This document shows, in pieces, positions 35,544-46,055 of a stretch of DNA of 64,000 bases. The first letter of the stretch is position 1. Each line of letters opens with the position of its first letter. Position numbers and translations under genes: made by a program. The DNA comes from Kiloniella spongiae (GTDB taxonomy: Bacteria; Pseudomonadota; Alphaproteobacteria; Kiloniellales; Kiloniellaceae): contig NZ_LAQL01000016.1 in NCBI RefSeq assembly GCF_001026905.1, positions 35,593 through 99,592 on the forward strand, read 5' to 3'. Below the pieces are notes generated by a model. It made no database searches and was not told where the DNA came from. It was given only the letters and a program-made list of their open reading frames with translations.

Positions 35544-36455
35544 TCAACTTTCTTTAATCTTTACCCGTGACGGAAAGACTTTCCAGCCCAGATTCACAGC
35601 CGCTGCACTAAGTAAAATAAACACAATACCTGTGAACTGAAGCGCACTCAGCTTTTGGTCATAGAAAACATAATCCACGCCCAAGGCAACGACAGGGTAG
35701 ATAAAGGACAAAACAGCAATAACAGGTGTTTGTAACTTCTGAAACGCGGAATAGAGGATGATGTACATAAAACAGGTATTGATCAGGCCAAGGGCAAGTA
35801 GATACCCCCAAACCTTGGTATCAGAAAGCGTTGGTGCGGTTGAGAAATCAACCAAAGGGCTTAACATGACGATGCCCAAGGTAACCTGTATAAAGGCAAT
35901 CAGGTGCGGACGCATCCCGGTTAGCCGCTTGGTGATAATCGTCGTCATTGTATAAAGAATGGCAGCGCCCAAGGCATAACCTGCGCCTTCGATCATTGAC
36001 GTGTCGCCCTGAAAACTATCAGCATCCAGCTCAATAACAAAGATCAGGCCAAGGAAAGCCAGAATAATCCATGCAAACTTGTGAAAACTAAAGGCTTCCC
36101 CCAAGAACAACGCGCCAAAGAGAACAAGGAAGAAAGGCTGTGTATGATAAATGGCTGTATTGATGGAAATAGGGGACAGCTTGAAGGATGTAAAAAGCAG
36201 GATCCAGTTACAAACCAAGGCAAAACCGCTCAATAGAGCAAGGGTGATATTCTTTTTGTTCAGGGCATCTGCGGTAAAGTAACCTTTCCACCAGCAAAAT
36301 AAACCAAGCCCGATCGCCCCGAAGACACATCTGAAGAAAACAACATTAAAAGGCGTCTGTCCGGATTCAAAAACAAACAGGCCGATAAAGCCGGAAAGGA
36401 ACATCGCCAAAGACATTTGGGCGACGCCAATATTTAAACGAAAAGCCGAGGCCAT
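35544..36455 (-). CDS. EamA/DMT family transporter
   Basis: A 303-aa membrane protein with about ten transmembrane helices in two EamA repeats (repeat 1 near residues 10-140, repeat 2 near 150-290). Family blocks include FFRCVFGAIGLGLFCWW and LIALFGALFLGEAFSFHKFA-like sequence. It exports or imports small metabolites; the substrate is not predictable. It is divergent from the intact LysR gene at 36602, which may control it. Confidence 0.87.
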   Translation of the reverse strand: MASAFRLNIGVAQMSLAMFLSGFIGLFVFESGQTPFNVVFFRCVFGAIGLGLFCWWKGYFTADALNKKNITLALLSGFALVCNWILLFTSFKLSPISINTAIYHTQPFFLVLFGALFLGEAFSFHKFAWIILAFLGLIFVIELDADSFQGDTSMIEGAGYALGAAILYTMTTIITKRLTGMRPHLIAFIQVTLGIVMLSPLVDFSTAPTLSDTKVWGYLLALGLINTCFMYIILYSAFQKLQTPVIAVLSFIYPVVALGVDYVFYDQKLSALQFTGIVFILLSAAAVNLGWKVFPSRVKIKES

Positions 36456-36601
36456 TTTCTTACTTTCATAAACGATACATAGAAGTTTTCCCGCTTTAGC
36501 TTGCTATATGATAACAGAACAGTATGCGGCGTTGTTTTCAATATGGGTTGCTATATAATTTCTGTAAAACAAGAAGATATTAGGCTGAGTAAGTTTTTCT
36601 A

Positions 36602-37522
36602 ATGCTAAAACAACGTAAATTGCCACCACTGAACGCGCTGAAATCTTTCGAGGCAGCCGCAAGAACGGGAAGCGTTTCCCTTGCGGCCGATGAGCTATCC
36701 GTTTCAGCGTCTGCGGTAAGTCAGCAAATTAAGGGATTGGAACAGTGGTTAGGTATCAAACTTCTTGATCGCGGCCCCAACAGCTTTTCCCTGACAGAGA
36801 AGGGAGAAGAATACCTAAAGCAGCTCACGGTCATATTAGACAACCTTGACGATGTAACGGCAAGCCTTACAGGGGAAAGTAAGAAAAAACTCCGCATTTC
36901 TACATTGCAGTCATTCGCTGCTGAATGGCTTTTTCCCAGAATAAAGAAATTCAGAAATGCGTATCCCGACATACAGCTGGAACTTCTGACATCAGATTAT
37001 CTCAGTGATCTCTCACGAGAAAATATAGATCTGGCTATTCGCTATGGCCCCGGTAGCTACAAAGGTGTTGTTGAAGAAAAACTTATGGACGAGATGATCG
37101 GCCCGGCCTGTCACCCTGATTTGATATCACGGGATAAAAAGCTATCAGACTACACACTGTTAAGAGATTCCGGTGGTCCAGAAGGGATCAAGCTTTCATT
37201 GGAAAGATGGCTAAACCAGACAACAGGTAACACGGGTATGGAAGGTGACAGTATTGCCTTTAGCGATACGCACCTGTTGATTGGGGCCGCAAGACAAGGG
37301 CAGGGGATTATGCTGGGCAGATCTGTCCTGATTGCAGACGATTTTGTCGAAGGCACGCTTGTTCCCGCAATGACAGATTGGAAACAATCTCCCTTTAGTT
37401 ATTATCTGGTGCACTCTGAATTACGTGAACCGTCACAATCAGCAAAGATTTTCCGTAGATGGTTACGCGCGGAAATAAAAGCCTTTGAAGCAGATCTTCC
37501 TGCTGTCTTGAAAGTAGTCTGA
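36602..37522 (+). CDS. LysR family transcriptional regulator (GcvA-like)
   Basis: A 306-aa regulator. The N-terminal helix-turn-helix LPPLNALKSFEAAARTGSVS to LSVSASAVSQQIKGLEQWLG is typical of the GcvA/AmpR group, and the co-inducer domain has LDLAIRYGPG-like (IDLAIRYGPGSYKG). It is 146 bp from and divergent to the DMT transporter gene, the usual arrangement of a LysR regulator with its target. Confidence 0.92.
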   Translation: MLKQRKLPPLNALKSFEAAARTGSVSLAADELSVSASAVSQQIKGLEQWLGIKLLDRGPNSFSLTEKGEEYLKQLTVILDNLDDVTASLTGESKKKLRISTLQSFAAEWLFPRIKKFRNAYPDIQLELLTSDYLSDLSRENIDLAIRYGPGSYKGVVEEKLMDEMIGPACHPDLISRDKKLSDYTLLRDSGGPEGIKLSLERWLNQTTGNTGMEGDSIAFSDTHLLIGAARQGQGIMLGRSVLIADDFVEGTLVPAMTDWKQSPFSYYLVHSELREPSQSAKIFRRWLRAEIKAFEADLPAVLKVV

Positions 37523-37600
37523 AGATACTATTGGCTTAATATATGCATCTAAAAATACAGCTTCTTTGCTCAAATTATGGAATATGAGCCAATAAGGAAT

Positions 37601-38092
37601 ATGGAAATGAATTACAAAGCGATCCTGTTGCTGCTTTCTTTTTCTTTAGCAAGTTGCGTCACAACACCCACTGTTGATGACACAAAAATCTACTTCAGTG
37701 ATCAGGAGCTTGTCGCCGCAGGGGCAACGCAGTTAATGGGCTCTGATATTGTCGGGGCGTTTGCTGGAAACACCCTGTATGGCAGATATGTTGACCACAC
37801 AAAGATAGAACAAAACCCTGACGCAAATCGGTGGGTAGAGTTTGTTTCTGGTGATGGCCGTGTCGCCTATTACGATTTCACTCAACTTGTTCAAGGCACA
37901 TGGCAAATACGCACAAACCTGATTTGCTTTGACTACAAATTTGAAATTCCTCAGCCTGAAAACTGTTTTGTCGTTTATGGCTTGGGTGATCGACACTTCT
38001 TTATCTCAACACGGCAACAGACAACCGGCGATGTCGTTGCAACGATCTTGGGTCGTAAAAACGGCAACGCAGCAGGGTTAGAGCTGAAATAG
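37601..38092 (+). CDS. Lipoprotein of unknown function
   Basis: A 163-aa protein. The signal peptide NYKAILLLLSFSLASC ends in a lipobox (LASC). The mature part is beta-rich and includes SDIVGAFAGNTLYGRY, RWVEFVSGDGRVAYYD and GTWQIRTNLICFDYKF, the look of a small lipocalin-like or DUF-type envelope protein. ATG 37601 sits 5 bases after AAGGA; ATG 37607 is also possible, and the 37577 start adds residues that do not fit a signal peptide. No operon partner. Confidence 0.72.
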   Translation: MEMNYKAILLLLSFSLASCVTTPTVDDTKIYFSDQELVAAGATQLMGSDIVGAFAGNTLYGRYVDHTKIEQNPDANRWVEFVSGDGRVAYYDFTQLVQGTWQIRTNLICFDYKFEIPQPENCFVVYGLGDRHFFISTRQQTTGDVVATILGRKNGNAAGLELK

Positions 38093-38276
38093 TATCCCAT
38101 TGGATACTTTTAATCTGCATCTGTGAAAGCTTTACACCTAGGTAGGTAAGGAAACAAAGGTGATGAATTGCCCAACCCTTTGTTTCCTGAGCACGAATAT
38201 CCAAGTTTCTGTATTGAAATACAAAAAATAATGTGTAGTTATAGATCACCTATTATTACTTTTTGAGGTTAATCCA

Positions 38277-39224
38277 ATGTCGACAGGCAAAAGAATATTT
38301 ATTGATGGCGAAGCTGGCACTACTGGCCTGCAGGTCCGTCAACGCCTGGAAAACCGGCAAGACCTTGAAATACTGTCGATTGCGCCTGAATTGCGGAAAG
38401 ATGCCGCGGCAAGAAAAGAGCTCTTAAACTCTGCAGACCTTGTTATCTTGTGTCTGCCGGATGCTGCCGCGATTGAAGCTGTGTCTCTTGTTGAAAATCC
38501 GGATGTGCGGATTATCGATGCCTCAACTGCTTATCGTGTTGATCCGGACTGGACTTATGGCTTCCCGGAAATGACAGAGGGGCATCGTGAGAAGGTTGCC
38601 AACTCCAAACGCGTGAGTAATCCAGGTTGTTATCCAACCGGTGCCATTGCCTTGTTGCGGCCTTTGATTGAACGCAACATTGTACCAAAAGATGCCTTGA
38701 TCAACGTACAGGGTGTTTCCGGCTACAGTGGTGGCGGCAAGGCCCTGATCGAAGTTCACGAAAGTGGTGAAGTTGAACCTTTTGGCACTTATGGCATGTC
38801 ACTACAGCACAAGCATGTGCCTGAAATGACCCAGCACAATGGCTTGACACATAAGCCATTGTTCATGCCATCAGTCGGTCATTATGCCCAGGGTATGCTG
38901 GTATCTATTCCGCTACATTATGCACAGATGAAAAGTGGCGTCAGCGGCACCTTGCTTCAGGAAAGCCTTGCTGAACACTATCAGGGCAGCCGCTTTGTTA
39001 AGGTCAAAGATCTGAATACTACAGACAATCTTGAACGCGCTGCATTCTTAAGACCAGATGCTTTAAATGGTAGTAATGAACTTGAACTCTTCGTGTTTGC
39101 CAACGATGCTTCCGAGCAGGCACTTTTGATCGCACGCCTTGATAATCTGGGCAAAGGTGCATCAGGCGCAGCGGTACAAAACCTCAACTTGATGCTCGGT
39201 CTGGCAGAAGATGCCGGTCTTTAG
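38277..39224 (+). CDS. argC: N-acetyl-gamma-glutamyl-phosphate reductase (type 2)
   Basis: A 315-aa NADPH-dependent enzyme of arginine synthesis, reducing N-acetylglutamyl phosphate to the semialdehyde. The N-terminal IFIDGEAGTTGLQVRQRL motif and the catalytic cysteine in VSNPGCYPTGAI are clear. Length matches the shorter ArgC type 2. It is a single gene followed by a strong terminator. Confidence 0.95.
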   Translation: MSTGKRIFIDGEAGTTGLQVRQRLENRQDLEILSIAPELRKDAAARKELLNSADLVILCLPDAAAIEAVSLVENPDVRIIDASTAYRVDPDWTYGFPEMTEGHREKVANSKRVSNPGCYPTGAIALLRPLIERNIVPKDALINVQGVSGYSGGGKALIEVHESGEVEPFGTYGMSLQHKHVPEMTQHNGLTHKPLFMPSVGHYAQGMLVSIPLHYAQMKSGVSGTLLQESLAEHYQGSRFVKVKDLNTTDNLERAAFLRPDALNGSNELELFVFANDASEQALLIARLDNLGKGASGAAVQNLNLMLGLAEDAGL

Positions 39225-39266
39225 AGATTAGGGTCTTAGAAGTTCACTAAGTACTTTGGGTAATAA

Positions 39267-39298
39267 AAAAGGACGGGGAAACCGTCCTTTTGTTTTTT
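39267..39298 (+). terminator. Rho-independent terminator after argC
   Basis: AAAAGGACGG and CCGTCCTTTT form a perfect 10-bp stem around GGAAA, followed by TGTTTTTT. It may also serve the convergent small gene ending at 39317. Confidence 0.92.
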
Positions 39299-39316
39299 CG
39301 AATGTTATCTCTTGCC

Positions 39317-39664
39317 TTATCCCACAGGATACCATTGTTGGCAAAGGCGAGGACCGCGGGCTTCTTTGTTACCATTGATGCCGAACTGCAGCATTTTCAA
39401 AGTTCTGTTCGCCAATTCACGAATATGAGATTCAGGAACACCGGCGCGACTTAATTTAGAGCGCGATTTTTTTGCTCTTTCTTTATGGGTCGCAGACTTT
39501 TGAAGCTGGTTCACTTTGGTATAGGCTTTGGCAAGACAGACTTGCTGCTGATACCAACGTGGTTCGTTAAACCTTGCATAACTTGGTGTAGAAACAAAAA
39601 TAGTACTAATGCCAATAGCGGCAACAAGTGCAAAAATAGCGATACATTTGGTGCCTTTAGGCAT
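39317..39664 (-). CDS. Small exported protein of unknown function
   Basis: A 115-aa protein with a signal peptide (basic start, hydrophobic core, TPSYA cleavage site near residue 30). The mature part is basic and helical with two cysteines far apart (VCLAKAY and RLCQQWYPVG), which could form a disulfide. No family is recognised. It converges on argC. Confidence 0.65.
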   Translation of the reverse strand: MPKGTKCIAIFALVAAIGISTIFVSTPSYARFNEPRWYQQQVCLAKAYTKVNQLQKSATHKERAKKSRSKLSRAGVPESHIRELANRTLKMLQFGINGNKEARGPRLCQQWYPVG

Positions 39665-39834
39665 ATTTTCTGCTCTCCAGCAAAGATAAAAACTTCATCA
39701 CGTGATCTTATATATGGTTTCCAGATGATTTAAAAATGGTAAAGATGAGACAAAGAAATTTTTATATACCGCACTTTTTTGTTTTTGTTAACTAAATATT
39801 TTGCTCAAACAACTCTTCAGAAAGCGAAAATAAC

Positions 39835-40380
39835 GTGTCTGGCATTATAAAATCCTACCGCGGCATAACTCCAAGAATTTCCAAAGATGCTTTTGTAGCA
39901 GAAAATGCGGTAATCATTGGCGACGTCGAAATAGGTGCAGGGACGTCGATATGGTACAATTGCGTTCTGCGTGGAGATGTCAATTCGATTACTATTGGGG
40001 AAAACACCAATATACAGGATGGTACAATCATACACGTCAATCATGATCGAACTGGTGGTGATTACCGGGAAACAGGCGGCGGCATTCCAACCCGCATCGG
40101 CAGCGACGTTACTGTCGGTCACATGGCCTTGTTACATGCCTGTGAAATCGAAGACAATGCCTTTATCGGCATGAGATCAGTCGTCATGGACAAAGCCATT
40201 GTCGAGACAAACGCCATGGTTGCTGCAGGGGCGTTGGTCACCCCGGGTAAGGTTGTCCCAACAGGAGAACTCTGGTCCGGTTCACCTGCAAAAAAATTCC
40301 GCGATTTAAAACCCGCAGAACTCGAAGAAATAAAATACTCGGCAGCAAACTATAAAAAATTGAGTGAAAGCTACTTCTGA
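39835..40380 (+). CDS. Gamma-class carbonic anhydrase-like protein
   Basis: A 181-aa left-handed beta-helix (hexapeptide repeat) protein. The gamma carbonic anhydrase metal ligands are H67 in GTIIHVNH, and H96 and H101 in VGHMALLHACEI. Many family members are active only with iron or cobalt, or have other roles, so carbon dioxide hydration is likely but unproven. The start is GTG 39835 (SGIIKSYRG). It ends within a hairpin shared with the convergent adhesin gene. Confidence 0.9.
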   Translation: MSGIIKSYRGITPRISKDAFVAENAVIIGDVEIGAGTSIWYNCVLRGDVNSITIGENTNIQDGTIIHVNHDRTGGDYRETGGGIPTRIGSDVTVGHMALLHACEIEDNAFIGMRSVVMDKAIVETNAMVAAGALVTPGKVVPTGELWSGSPAKKFRDLKPAELEEIKYSAANYKKLSESYF

Positions 40381-40403
40381 TGATTAAATCAGAAATAGCT
40401 TTC
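40366..40403. terminator. Long hairpin between the convergent carbonic anhydrase and adhesin genes
   Basis: GAAAGCTACTTCTGAT and ATCAGAAATAGCTTTC pair at 15 of 16 positions around a 6-base loop. It overlaps the carbonic anhydrase stop. On the minus strand it is followed by CTCAATTTTTT, so it probably terminates the adhesin transcript. Confidence 0.7.
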
Positions 40404-40465
40404 ACTAGGTGTTAATCAACACGACGCCTACAAAAACTTGTATGTGTTAAAGTACCAAATATAGG

Positions 40466-43400
40466 CTATTGAACGATCAGGTTGTCATTATCAAGCAACG
40501 AGTTAACCAACTCCTGACTATCTGCAAAACCATTCAGAAGATCAATTCCTTCCAGCGCAATAGAAGCTGTTGTTTCCATACCTTCGCCAAACTGATCTGG
40601 ATCGACTTTGATCAGGGTATCGTTACCATCATAACTGATATCCAGATAGTCATTCAAAAGCGCGGCTAGATCATCATTTTCCAATCCATTCCCCAAAGGG
40701 GCGTTTTCAAATAAGTCTGTCAGATCAATCCTGTCACCTTCATTTGGATTAAAGTCCGTGATGGTATTATCAAAGCCGAGATCATCTGCCGTAAAGACAA
40801 AAACATCACTGCCAGATCCACCGATAAAAATATCATCCCCGGCATTGCCAACAAGGGTATCATCTCCATCACCAGCAATAAGGATATCATTCTGATTTGA
40901 TCCCGTTAGGTCAGAACCTTCTTGAACCATGATCTCAACGGATGCATTTTCACTCTGTTCACCGTCTGACACCTCATACTCGAAAGAAGGCAGATCACCG
41001 GAATCATCCAAAGAGAACAGAATACTTTCAGATTGATCATTGTGATCAACATCACCCCCCATCGCATTATATGCATCGGTAATTTCGTGACCTGATTTCA
41101 ATCCATCGTTCTGTAACAGAACATTATCGGGAATGATGATCTCGTCAGTAATATTGGTAATGATTTTATCATCAGAAGCAATCCAGATTTTACCATCAAT
41201 ATTCAATACAGCCTGTGATATATCACCATCAAAATCCTGAACCGTATAAGCAAAGCTTTCCGTAAAGGCCTCTATAAATTCTTCGACATTATAGTGATAT
41301 TCCCCTGTTAGTGTATTGACCTCTAGCTTTGCATCGTTCTCAGTTAGAATTGTTATGATGTGATCATCTTCCGGGCCATCATCATTATTATCTGTATAAG
41401 TCTGACCATTATAAACAACTTCAGTAATGATCAGAGGTTCATCAGCACTGATAAAGTCATTGGCAAAAAGGTTGCCGCTTGCATTACCTCCATCTTGCTG
41501 ATTGTTAATCAATGCCGCATTGAGGTCATCGTAATTATTAATGATGATTGGGGCTTCGTCGTCTTCTCCAACATCAACTTTTTTAATGTGATCTAGGTCA
41601 TCGCCAATCCCGACACCTACAATATCGATATTGTTGGTGATGAGATAATCATTCCAGTCATCATACTCTTGATCAGATGGCGTATTGTTTTCGCCCCAAG
41701 GCTCACCATCACTTAGGAAATAGATACGATTGACCGCGCTGGGGTCAATGTTGAAATCGCTTTGAATAACATTCAAGGCGTCAACGTAATCAGTTGATCC
41801 TGCTTCGTAAACAAGCGCATCAATGAAGCTTTCGAAGTCTGAATAGTTATCAAAAATTCCGTCAAACTCTGCATCTGAAGAGAATGTGAAGATTGATATT
41901 CTGGTCACACCATTATCGTAATACTGCTGAGCGGCATTCTTAACGGCATCTTTTTGCAAATCCCATTGCTCTTGACCAACGCTGCCGCTTTCATCCAAAA
42001 CAAACGCAACATTATAATGCGTTTCTCCATCCTGAATCAGCACAAGATCGTCATCGTCAACTGCCACAGGAACATCATCAACAACTTTCAGATCAATATA
42101 ACCTTCGACAGGGTCATCATCACCATCAGTTGCTGTAAAGGGAATGGAGAGAGACAGAATGTTTTCACCCGCGATATCGGCATGATCCAAAGCCTTGATC
42201 AAAGTAAACTCGAAAGTACCTTCCTCTGCATTAAAGCCAACGGTAAAGACGGTGTCCCCATTCGCGCTGGCAGTCAAGACACCTGTGTTAGCATCGAAAC
42301 TGTAATCGTCGATATCAACGCCACCGGATTTCAAGCCCAGTTGAAGTAAATCGGCAAGTTGCTCGTCCGAAAGATAAACCAAACCAGCCTCATCTGTACC
42401 AAAATCCACATTCAAATCACCAGAAACAACCAAACTTTCTTTTTCCGGGTCACTGCCATTTGGTAAATCATCCTCATCAACCACATGTGCCGCCATCAGA
42501 CTGACACCATCAATGTAGGCACCAAGCGTATTTTCCTGCCCTGTACCAAGAAATGTCAGGTTGGTTGGCTCGCCTGTACCAGCCACGACAATCGTTACTT
42601 TTTGCCAGCCATTATTGGCATCTGTTGAATCTTTGACAATGACCTCTTGATCACCCCAAAGGACCTTGAAGCTACTGCTATCTGCCTGGCCATCATTGGG
42701 GCGAGGGGCGTACCAGAAGGTTAGTACATAGTTTTCACCAACATTTGTACCATCGACTGTTTGCTCTAACGTCGCGTTACTGTCAGCTCCATTATGGCCG
42801 TCCAGTTCAACTTTGCTGTTGCCTTCTTTTGGGGCGATCCCACCAATGTTGCCTTTTTGAACCTCAAACTGATTACCGGATCCATTGTTCCATCCCTCAA
42901 TAGCATCAAATGTGCCCCAACCGTTTCCATTCAGAGGATTGGTTTCAAAGCTGCCATTTGTAATCAGTTCTTGATTTTGCACTGGTGTAAAACGCGGCGC
43001 ATCGTCCTCAATTGTAAAGGCACTGGTTTTGTCATCAAAAAGCAAAATGGATGCGCTGCTTTCTGCCGTATCATCGTCGCCATCGGTTACTTTCACGGTG
43101 AGCTTTAGAGCAACTTCAACATCGTCTTCTGTCAAAAGAGAAAGTGCTTCGTCAGTATCTGTTATATCCGGATGATCCAATGCCATGTATTGCTCGAAGA
43201 TTAGATCAGCATTATCAGGATCATTGATATCATCGACAAAGATGCGGAATGCGATACCTTCAAGAATATCATCCTGATCGGCAAATTGATCAAACCGGCC
43301 AACAATCTGTCCATTTTCTAGGAAGAGGTATATTGTGGTATCCTCATAATCTGCGCCACTGGTTCCCTGAGTAACAGAAAGCGTGGTTTCGATACCTTTG

Positions 43401-45937
43401 GCCAAGGTTGGCTCACCAACCAGATCTTCTGTTAAACCATCTAATGTCAGCTCAAAGACATGCTCAACAGTTGCGCCGTCTTCATCTGCACCAACATCAA
43501 CGTTAATATTGAACAGATTCCCTAATATCCCAGTATCTTCCAGGGATGAAATACGTCCAATAGGATGAACACCTGTCGGATCTGAAAAGATGTTAGGGAC
43601 GACATTATCATCAATTGCGTTCAAATCACCGGGTACGTCGTATAAAGTTTCGTCCATGTTCGGGAACGAAACACCAAAAGAATTACCATCAGCATCGACA
43701 ATATTCTCAACCTCAACAAAGGGGCCATCGTCAGCAAAATAGAGATTAAGAGTACCGGGATCACTCATATCGCCTTCGTCATCAATAACGACAAATTCTA
43801 GGTCCAAACGAATATGTTCAAAATCAATCCACGGATTGGGATGATCCAGTGAAACAAACTGTTCCAGATAAACTTCAACAGCGTTCAAACCCTTATTCAG
43901 ATCGCTTGTTATATAGGCAATGAATGCCACCGTTGTCCCATCGAGACTATTGGCTGCATCATCACCAAAAACACCATAAACCACACTCGGATTTTCGCTG
44001 GAAGAATAGAGGTAAATGGGATCTCCGCCCGTTGTATGCATATGGTTCGCGGGGCCATTACTAACCGCGGGATCACCATTATAGGTAACAAACTCTATGC
44101 CTTCCTGATCATCCGTATTATTTTGCGGTCCACCCAAATCATCATTGTTAACTGGATTTACATCCGATAGGTCCAGTTCATCATCTTTTCCGTCACTATA
44201 CAGGTTTACTGCTGCGTTCCTTTTGACAAAGCCCTGTGTCAGAGCATTGTCACGATCAACACTCAATCCATCTGTATTGAGAGCAGCATCCACGGCATCA
44301 ATTGCACTTGCTACACCAGCTACATTATTCGTGACATGAATTTCTGCGCCGCCTTGATCACCCTCAGTTTCATCAACCCAGATTTTGACTGTTTTTTCTA
44401 CTGTCGGAACGTCTTCGTGGATATGAACAACAACTGTTTCACTAGCAACAGCGACATTGTTTTCCAATGTTAATTCATCTGTTCCGAGATCGGTTTCAAG
44501 TTCGGTGGCAATTGCGCTTATTGTAATATGCAACGGACCATCATTGTTGGCTGTACCATCCGCATCACGACCATCTCCAGAACTCGCATTATGAGTTGTA
44601 TAATCGTTAAATTTCACCTCTGCAGTACCGGAAATGAATGTTGGAGCAGGGCCATTACCGTTATAAACAACGGTGTAGGTAATAAAACCATCAACAGTAT
44701 CACCCGGGACGAGCTCCCAGCCATTCTGTTGTACGAGCAGATTAATTTCAGCGTCTTCCGGGACACCTGATATTTCGAGCGAAAGAGCCTCTGATCCGTC
44801 TGTATCTCTTAACGAAGCTTCTAAACGGAGTGACAGGCTATCTTCTTCATTCTTAATAACAAAATCGTCTTCTGGCAGGTTTTTGATTATAAGTTCTGGT
44901 ACATCGGCAACCGCATCAATAATCGCTTCTTCTGCAAATGGAATAACAGAAGCCTGATTGGTATCCGGATCAACAATCGTAGCGGAACCTGATACGAAAA
45001 AGTCCTGATCACTATCAACAGGGGGCAAAAGGAATACCTTATCAAAATCTTCCGGTGCAATAACAACAGGGAAGGGCCCCGGCACTTCGTTTGCCGGAGA
45101 AAACCCGCCAACAAAAAGCTTTACCGCAATTGGAAAGGGGTCAATCGAAACAGATTGAAGAACTTCATTATCTTGCGGGACGAAATTGAAGAGCAGCTGT
45201 AAGGGAGCCGCTTCTGTTTCGCCTGGTGTGAATGGACTGTCATCATACCCGACATCACCACCAACCAGATGTTGATTTGGCAAGGTATCTTCAAATCCCC
45301 CAACCAGCTCAAACCCGGGTGTATTAAAGCTTAATGAAAATGAACCCCGAGCAGGGTCCGTATTCTCGTCAATAGAACTGAACAATCCAAAAGATAATTC
45401 CGTGGGGTCAATAACGCCCTGTGCGATCAACAGATCAATAATGTTTCCAAGGTTATCACTATAAAGGCTGTTTCCACCGCCAGAGATATCATTATCGGCA
45501 CCAGCAGCAGTTTCAAGTGTTGCTTCTTGTTCGGATAACGCAACAACTCTGGATAAAAGCTGGTCAGCGGACACTTCAATACCGCCAATAATCAATGTTG
45601 GGCTATTATCACTATTTGCCTGTGCGACAAGGTTTCTGAAAACCAGTTGGGCATCAGACGTACCATCAGCATTCGTATCAAACTCAAGAATAAAATCATT
45701 TTCCTGAACGCTTGAACTGGCAAGACCTGGATCAAATTGAAGATCAAATACATCGCCTTGATTGGTAGTAATTAATCTGACTTCACCTCGTGTGGGCTCG
45801 AGAATACTGATCGGGCTTTGAGAGGCCTGGCCAGCAAGAACATGTTGTACTGATTCACTTTGTACAATCTCTGACTGGTTAATGGTATCGGTGTGAATAT
45901 TATCTGCAGTCGTTCTATCACTGTAATTTTCAGTCAT
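40466..45937 (-). CDS. Large RTX adhesin, T1SS-secreted, with VWA domain and LapG-like cleavage motif
   Basis: A very acidic 1823-aa protein without a Sec signal. The N-terminal module (TRGEVRLITTNQGDVFDL) resembles LapA-type retention modules and is followed by TAAG at residues 143-146, the motif cut by LapG-type proteases. The middle holds several T1SS-143-like repeats, a DUF642-like carbohydrate-binding segment near 985-1150, and a VWA domain near 1305-1470 with the MIDAS DESGS. Near 1680-1715 is a short RTX calcium-binding nonapeptide block (AGDGDDTLVGNAGDD). It likely mediates attachment or biofilm formation. No T1SS genes are adjacent. Confidence 0.85.
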   Translation of the reverse strand: MTENYSDRTTADNIHTDTINQSEIVQSESVQHVLAGQASQSPISILEPTRGEVRLITTNQGDVFDLQFDPGLASSSVQENDFILEFDTNADGTSDAQLVFRNLVAQANSDNSPTLIIGGIEVSADQLLSRVVALSEQEATLETAAGADNDISGGGNSLYSDNLGNIIDLLIAQGVIDPTELSFGLFSSIDENTDPARGSFSLSFNTPGFELVGGFEDTLPNQHLVGGDVGYDDSPFTPGETEAAPLQLLFNFVPQDNEVLQSVSIDPFPIAVKLFVGGFSPANEVPGPFPVVIAPEDFDKVFLLPPVDSDQDFFVSGSATIVDPDTNQASVIPFAEEAIIDAVADVPELIIKNLPEDDFVIKNEEDSLSLRLEASLRDTDGSEALSLEISGVPEDAEINLLVQQNGWELVPGDTVDGFITYTVVYNGNGPAPTFISGTAEVKFNDYTTHNASSGDGRDADGTANNDGPLHITISAIATELETDLGTDELTLENNVAVASETVVVHIHEDVPTVEKTVKIWVDETEGDQGGAEIHVTNNVAGVASAIDAVDAALNTDGLSVDRDNALTQGFVKRNAAVNLYSDGKDDELDLSDVNPVNNDDLGGPQNNTDDQEGIEFVTYNGDPAVSNGPANHMHTTGGDPIYLYSSSENPSVVYGVFGDDAANSLDGTTVAFIAYITSDLNKGLNAVEVYLEQFVSLDHPNPWIDFEHIRLDLEFVVIDDEGDMSDPGTLNLYFADDGPFVEVENIVDADGNSFGVSFPNMDETLYDVPGDLNAIDDNVVPNIFSDPTGVHPIGRISSLEDTGILGNLFNINVDVGADEDGATVEHVFELTLDGLTEDLVGEPTLAKGIETTLSVTQGTSGADYEDTTIYLFLENGQIVGRFDQFADQDDILEGIAFRIFVDDINDPDNADLIFEQYMALDHPDITDTDEALSLLTEDDVEVALKLTVKVTDGDDDTAESSASILLFDDKTSAFTIEDDAPRFTPVQNQELITNGSFETNPLNGNGWGTFDAIEGWNNGSGNQFEVQKGNIGGIAPKEGNSKVELDGHNGADSNATLEQTVDGTNVGENYVLTFWYAPRPNDGQADSSSFKVLWGDQEVIVKDSTDANNGWQKVTIVVAGTGEPTNLTFLGTGQENTLGAYIDGVSLMAAHVVDEDDLPNGSDPEKESLVVSGDLNVDFGTDEAGLVYLSDEQLADLLQLGLKSGGVDIDDYSFDANTGVLTASANGDTVFTVGFNAEEGTFEFTLIKALDHADIAGENILSLSIPFTATDGDDDPVEGYIDLKVVDDVPVAVDDDDLVLIQDGETHYNVAFVLDESGSVGQEQWDLQKDAVKNAAQQYYDNGVTRISIFTFSSDAEFDGIFDNYSDFESFIDALVYEAGSTDYVDALNVIQSDFNIDPSAVNRIYFLSDGEPWGENNTPSDQEYDDWNDYLITNNIDIVGVGIGDDLDHIKKVDVGEDDEAPIIINNYDDLNAALINNQQDGGNASGNLFANDFISADEPLIITEVVYNGQTYTDNNDDGPEDDHIITILTENDAKLEVNTLTGEYHYNVEEFIEAFTESFAYTVQDFDGDISQAVLNIDGKIWIASDDKIITNITDEIIIPDNVLLQNDGLKSGHEITDAYNAMGGDVDHNDQSESILFSLDDSGDLPSFEYEVSDGEQSENASVEIMVQEGSDLTGSNQNDILIAGDGDDTLVGNAGDDIFIGGSGSDVFVFTADDLGFDNTITDFNPNEGDRIDLTDLFENAPLGNGLENDDLAALLNDYLDISYDGNDTLIKVDPDQFGEGMETTASIALEGIDLLNGFADSQELVNSLLDNDNLIVQ

Positions 45938-46055
45938 ATAAACCCCCTGATTAGCACATGGAAAATGTGCAAATGTTTCAAAAATGTCTCAGGGTTTAGT
46001 GATTGAATTGCCCCCAAGCGCGATTAGCTTGGAAATCAGTCGCAAGGGAAAACCA

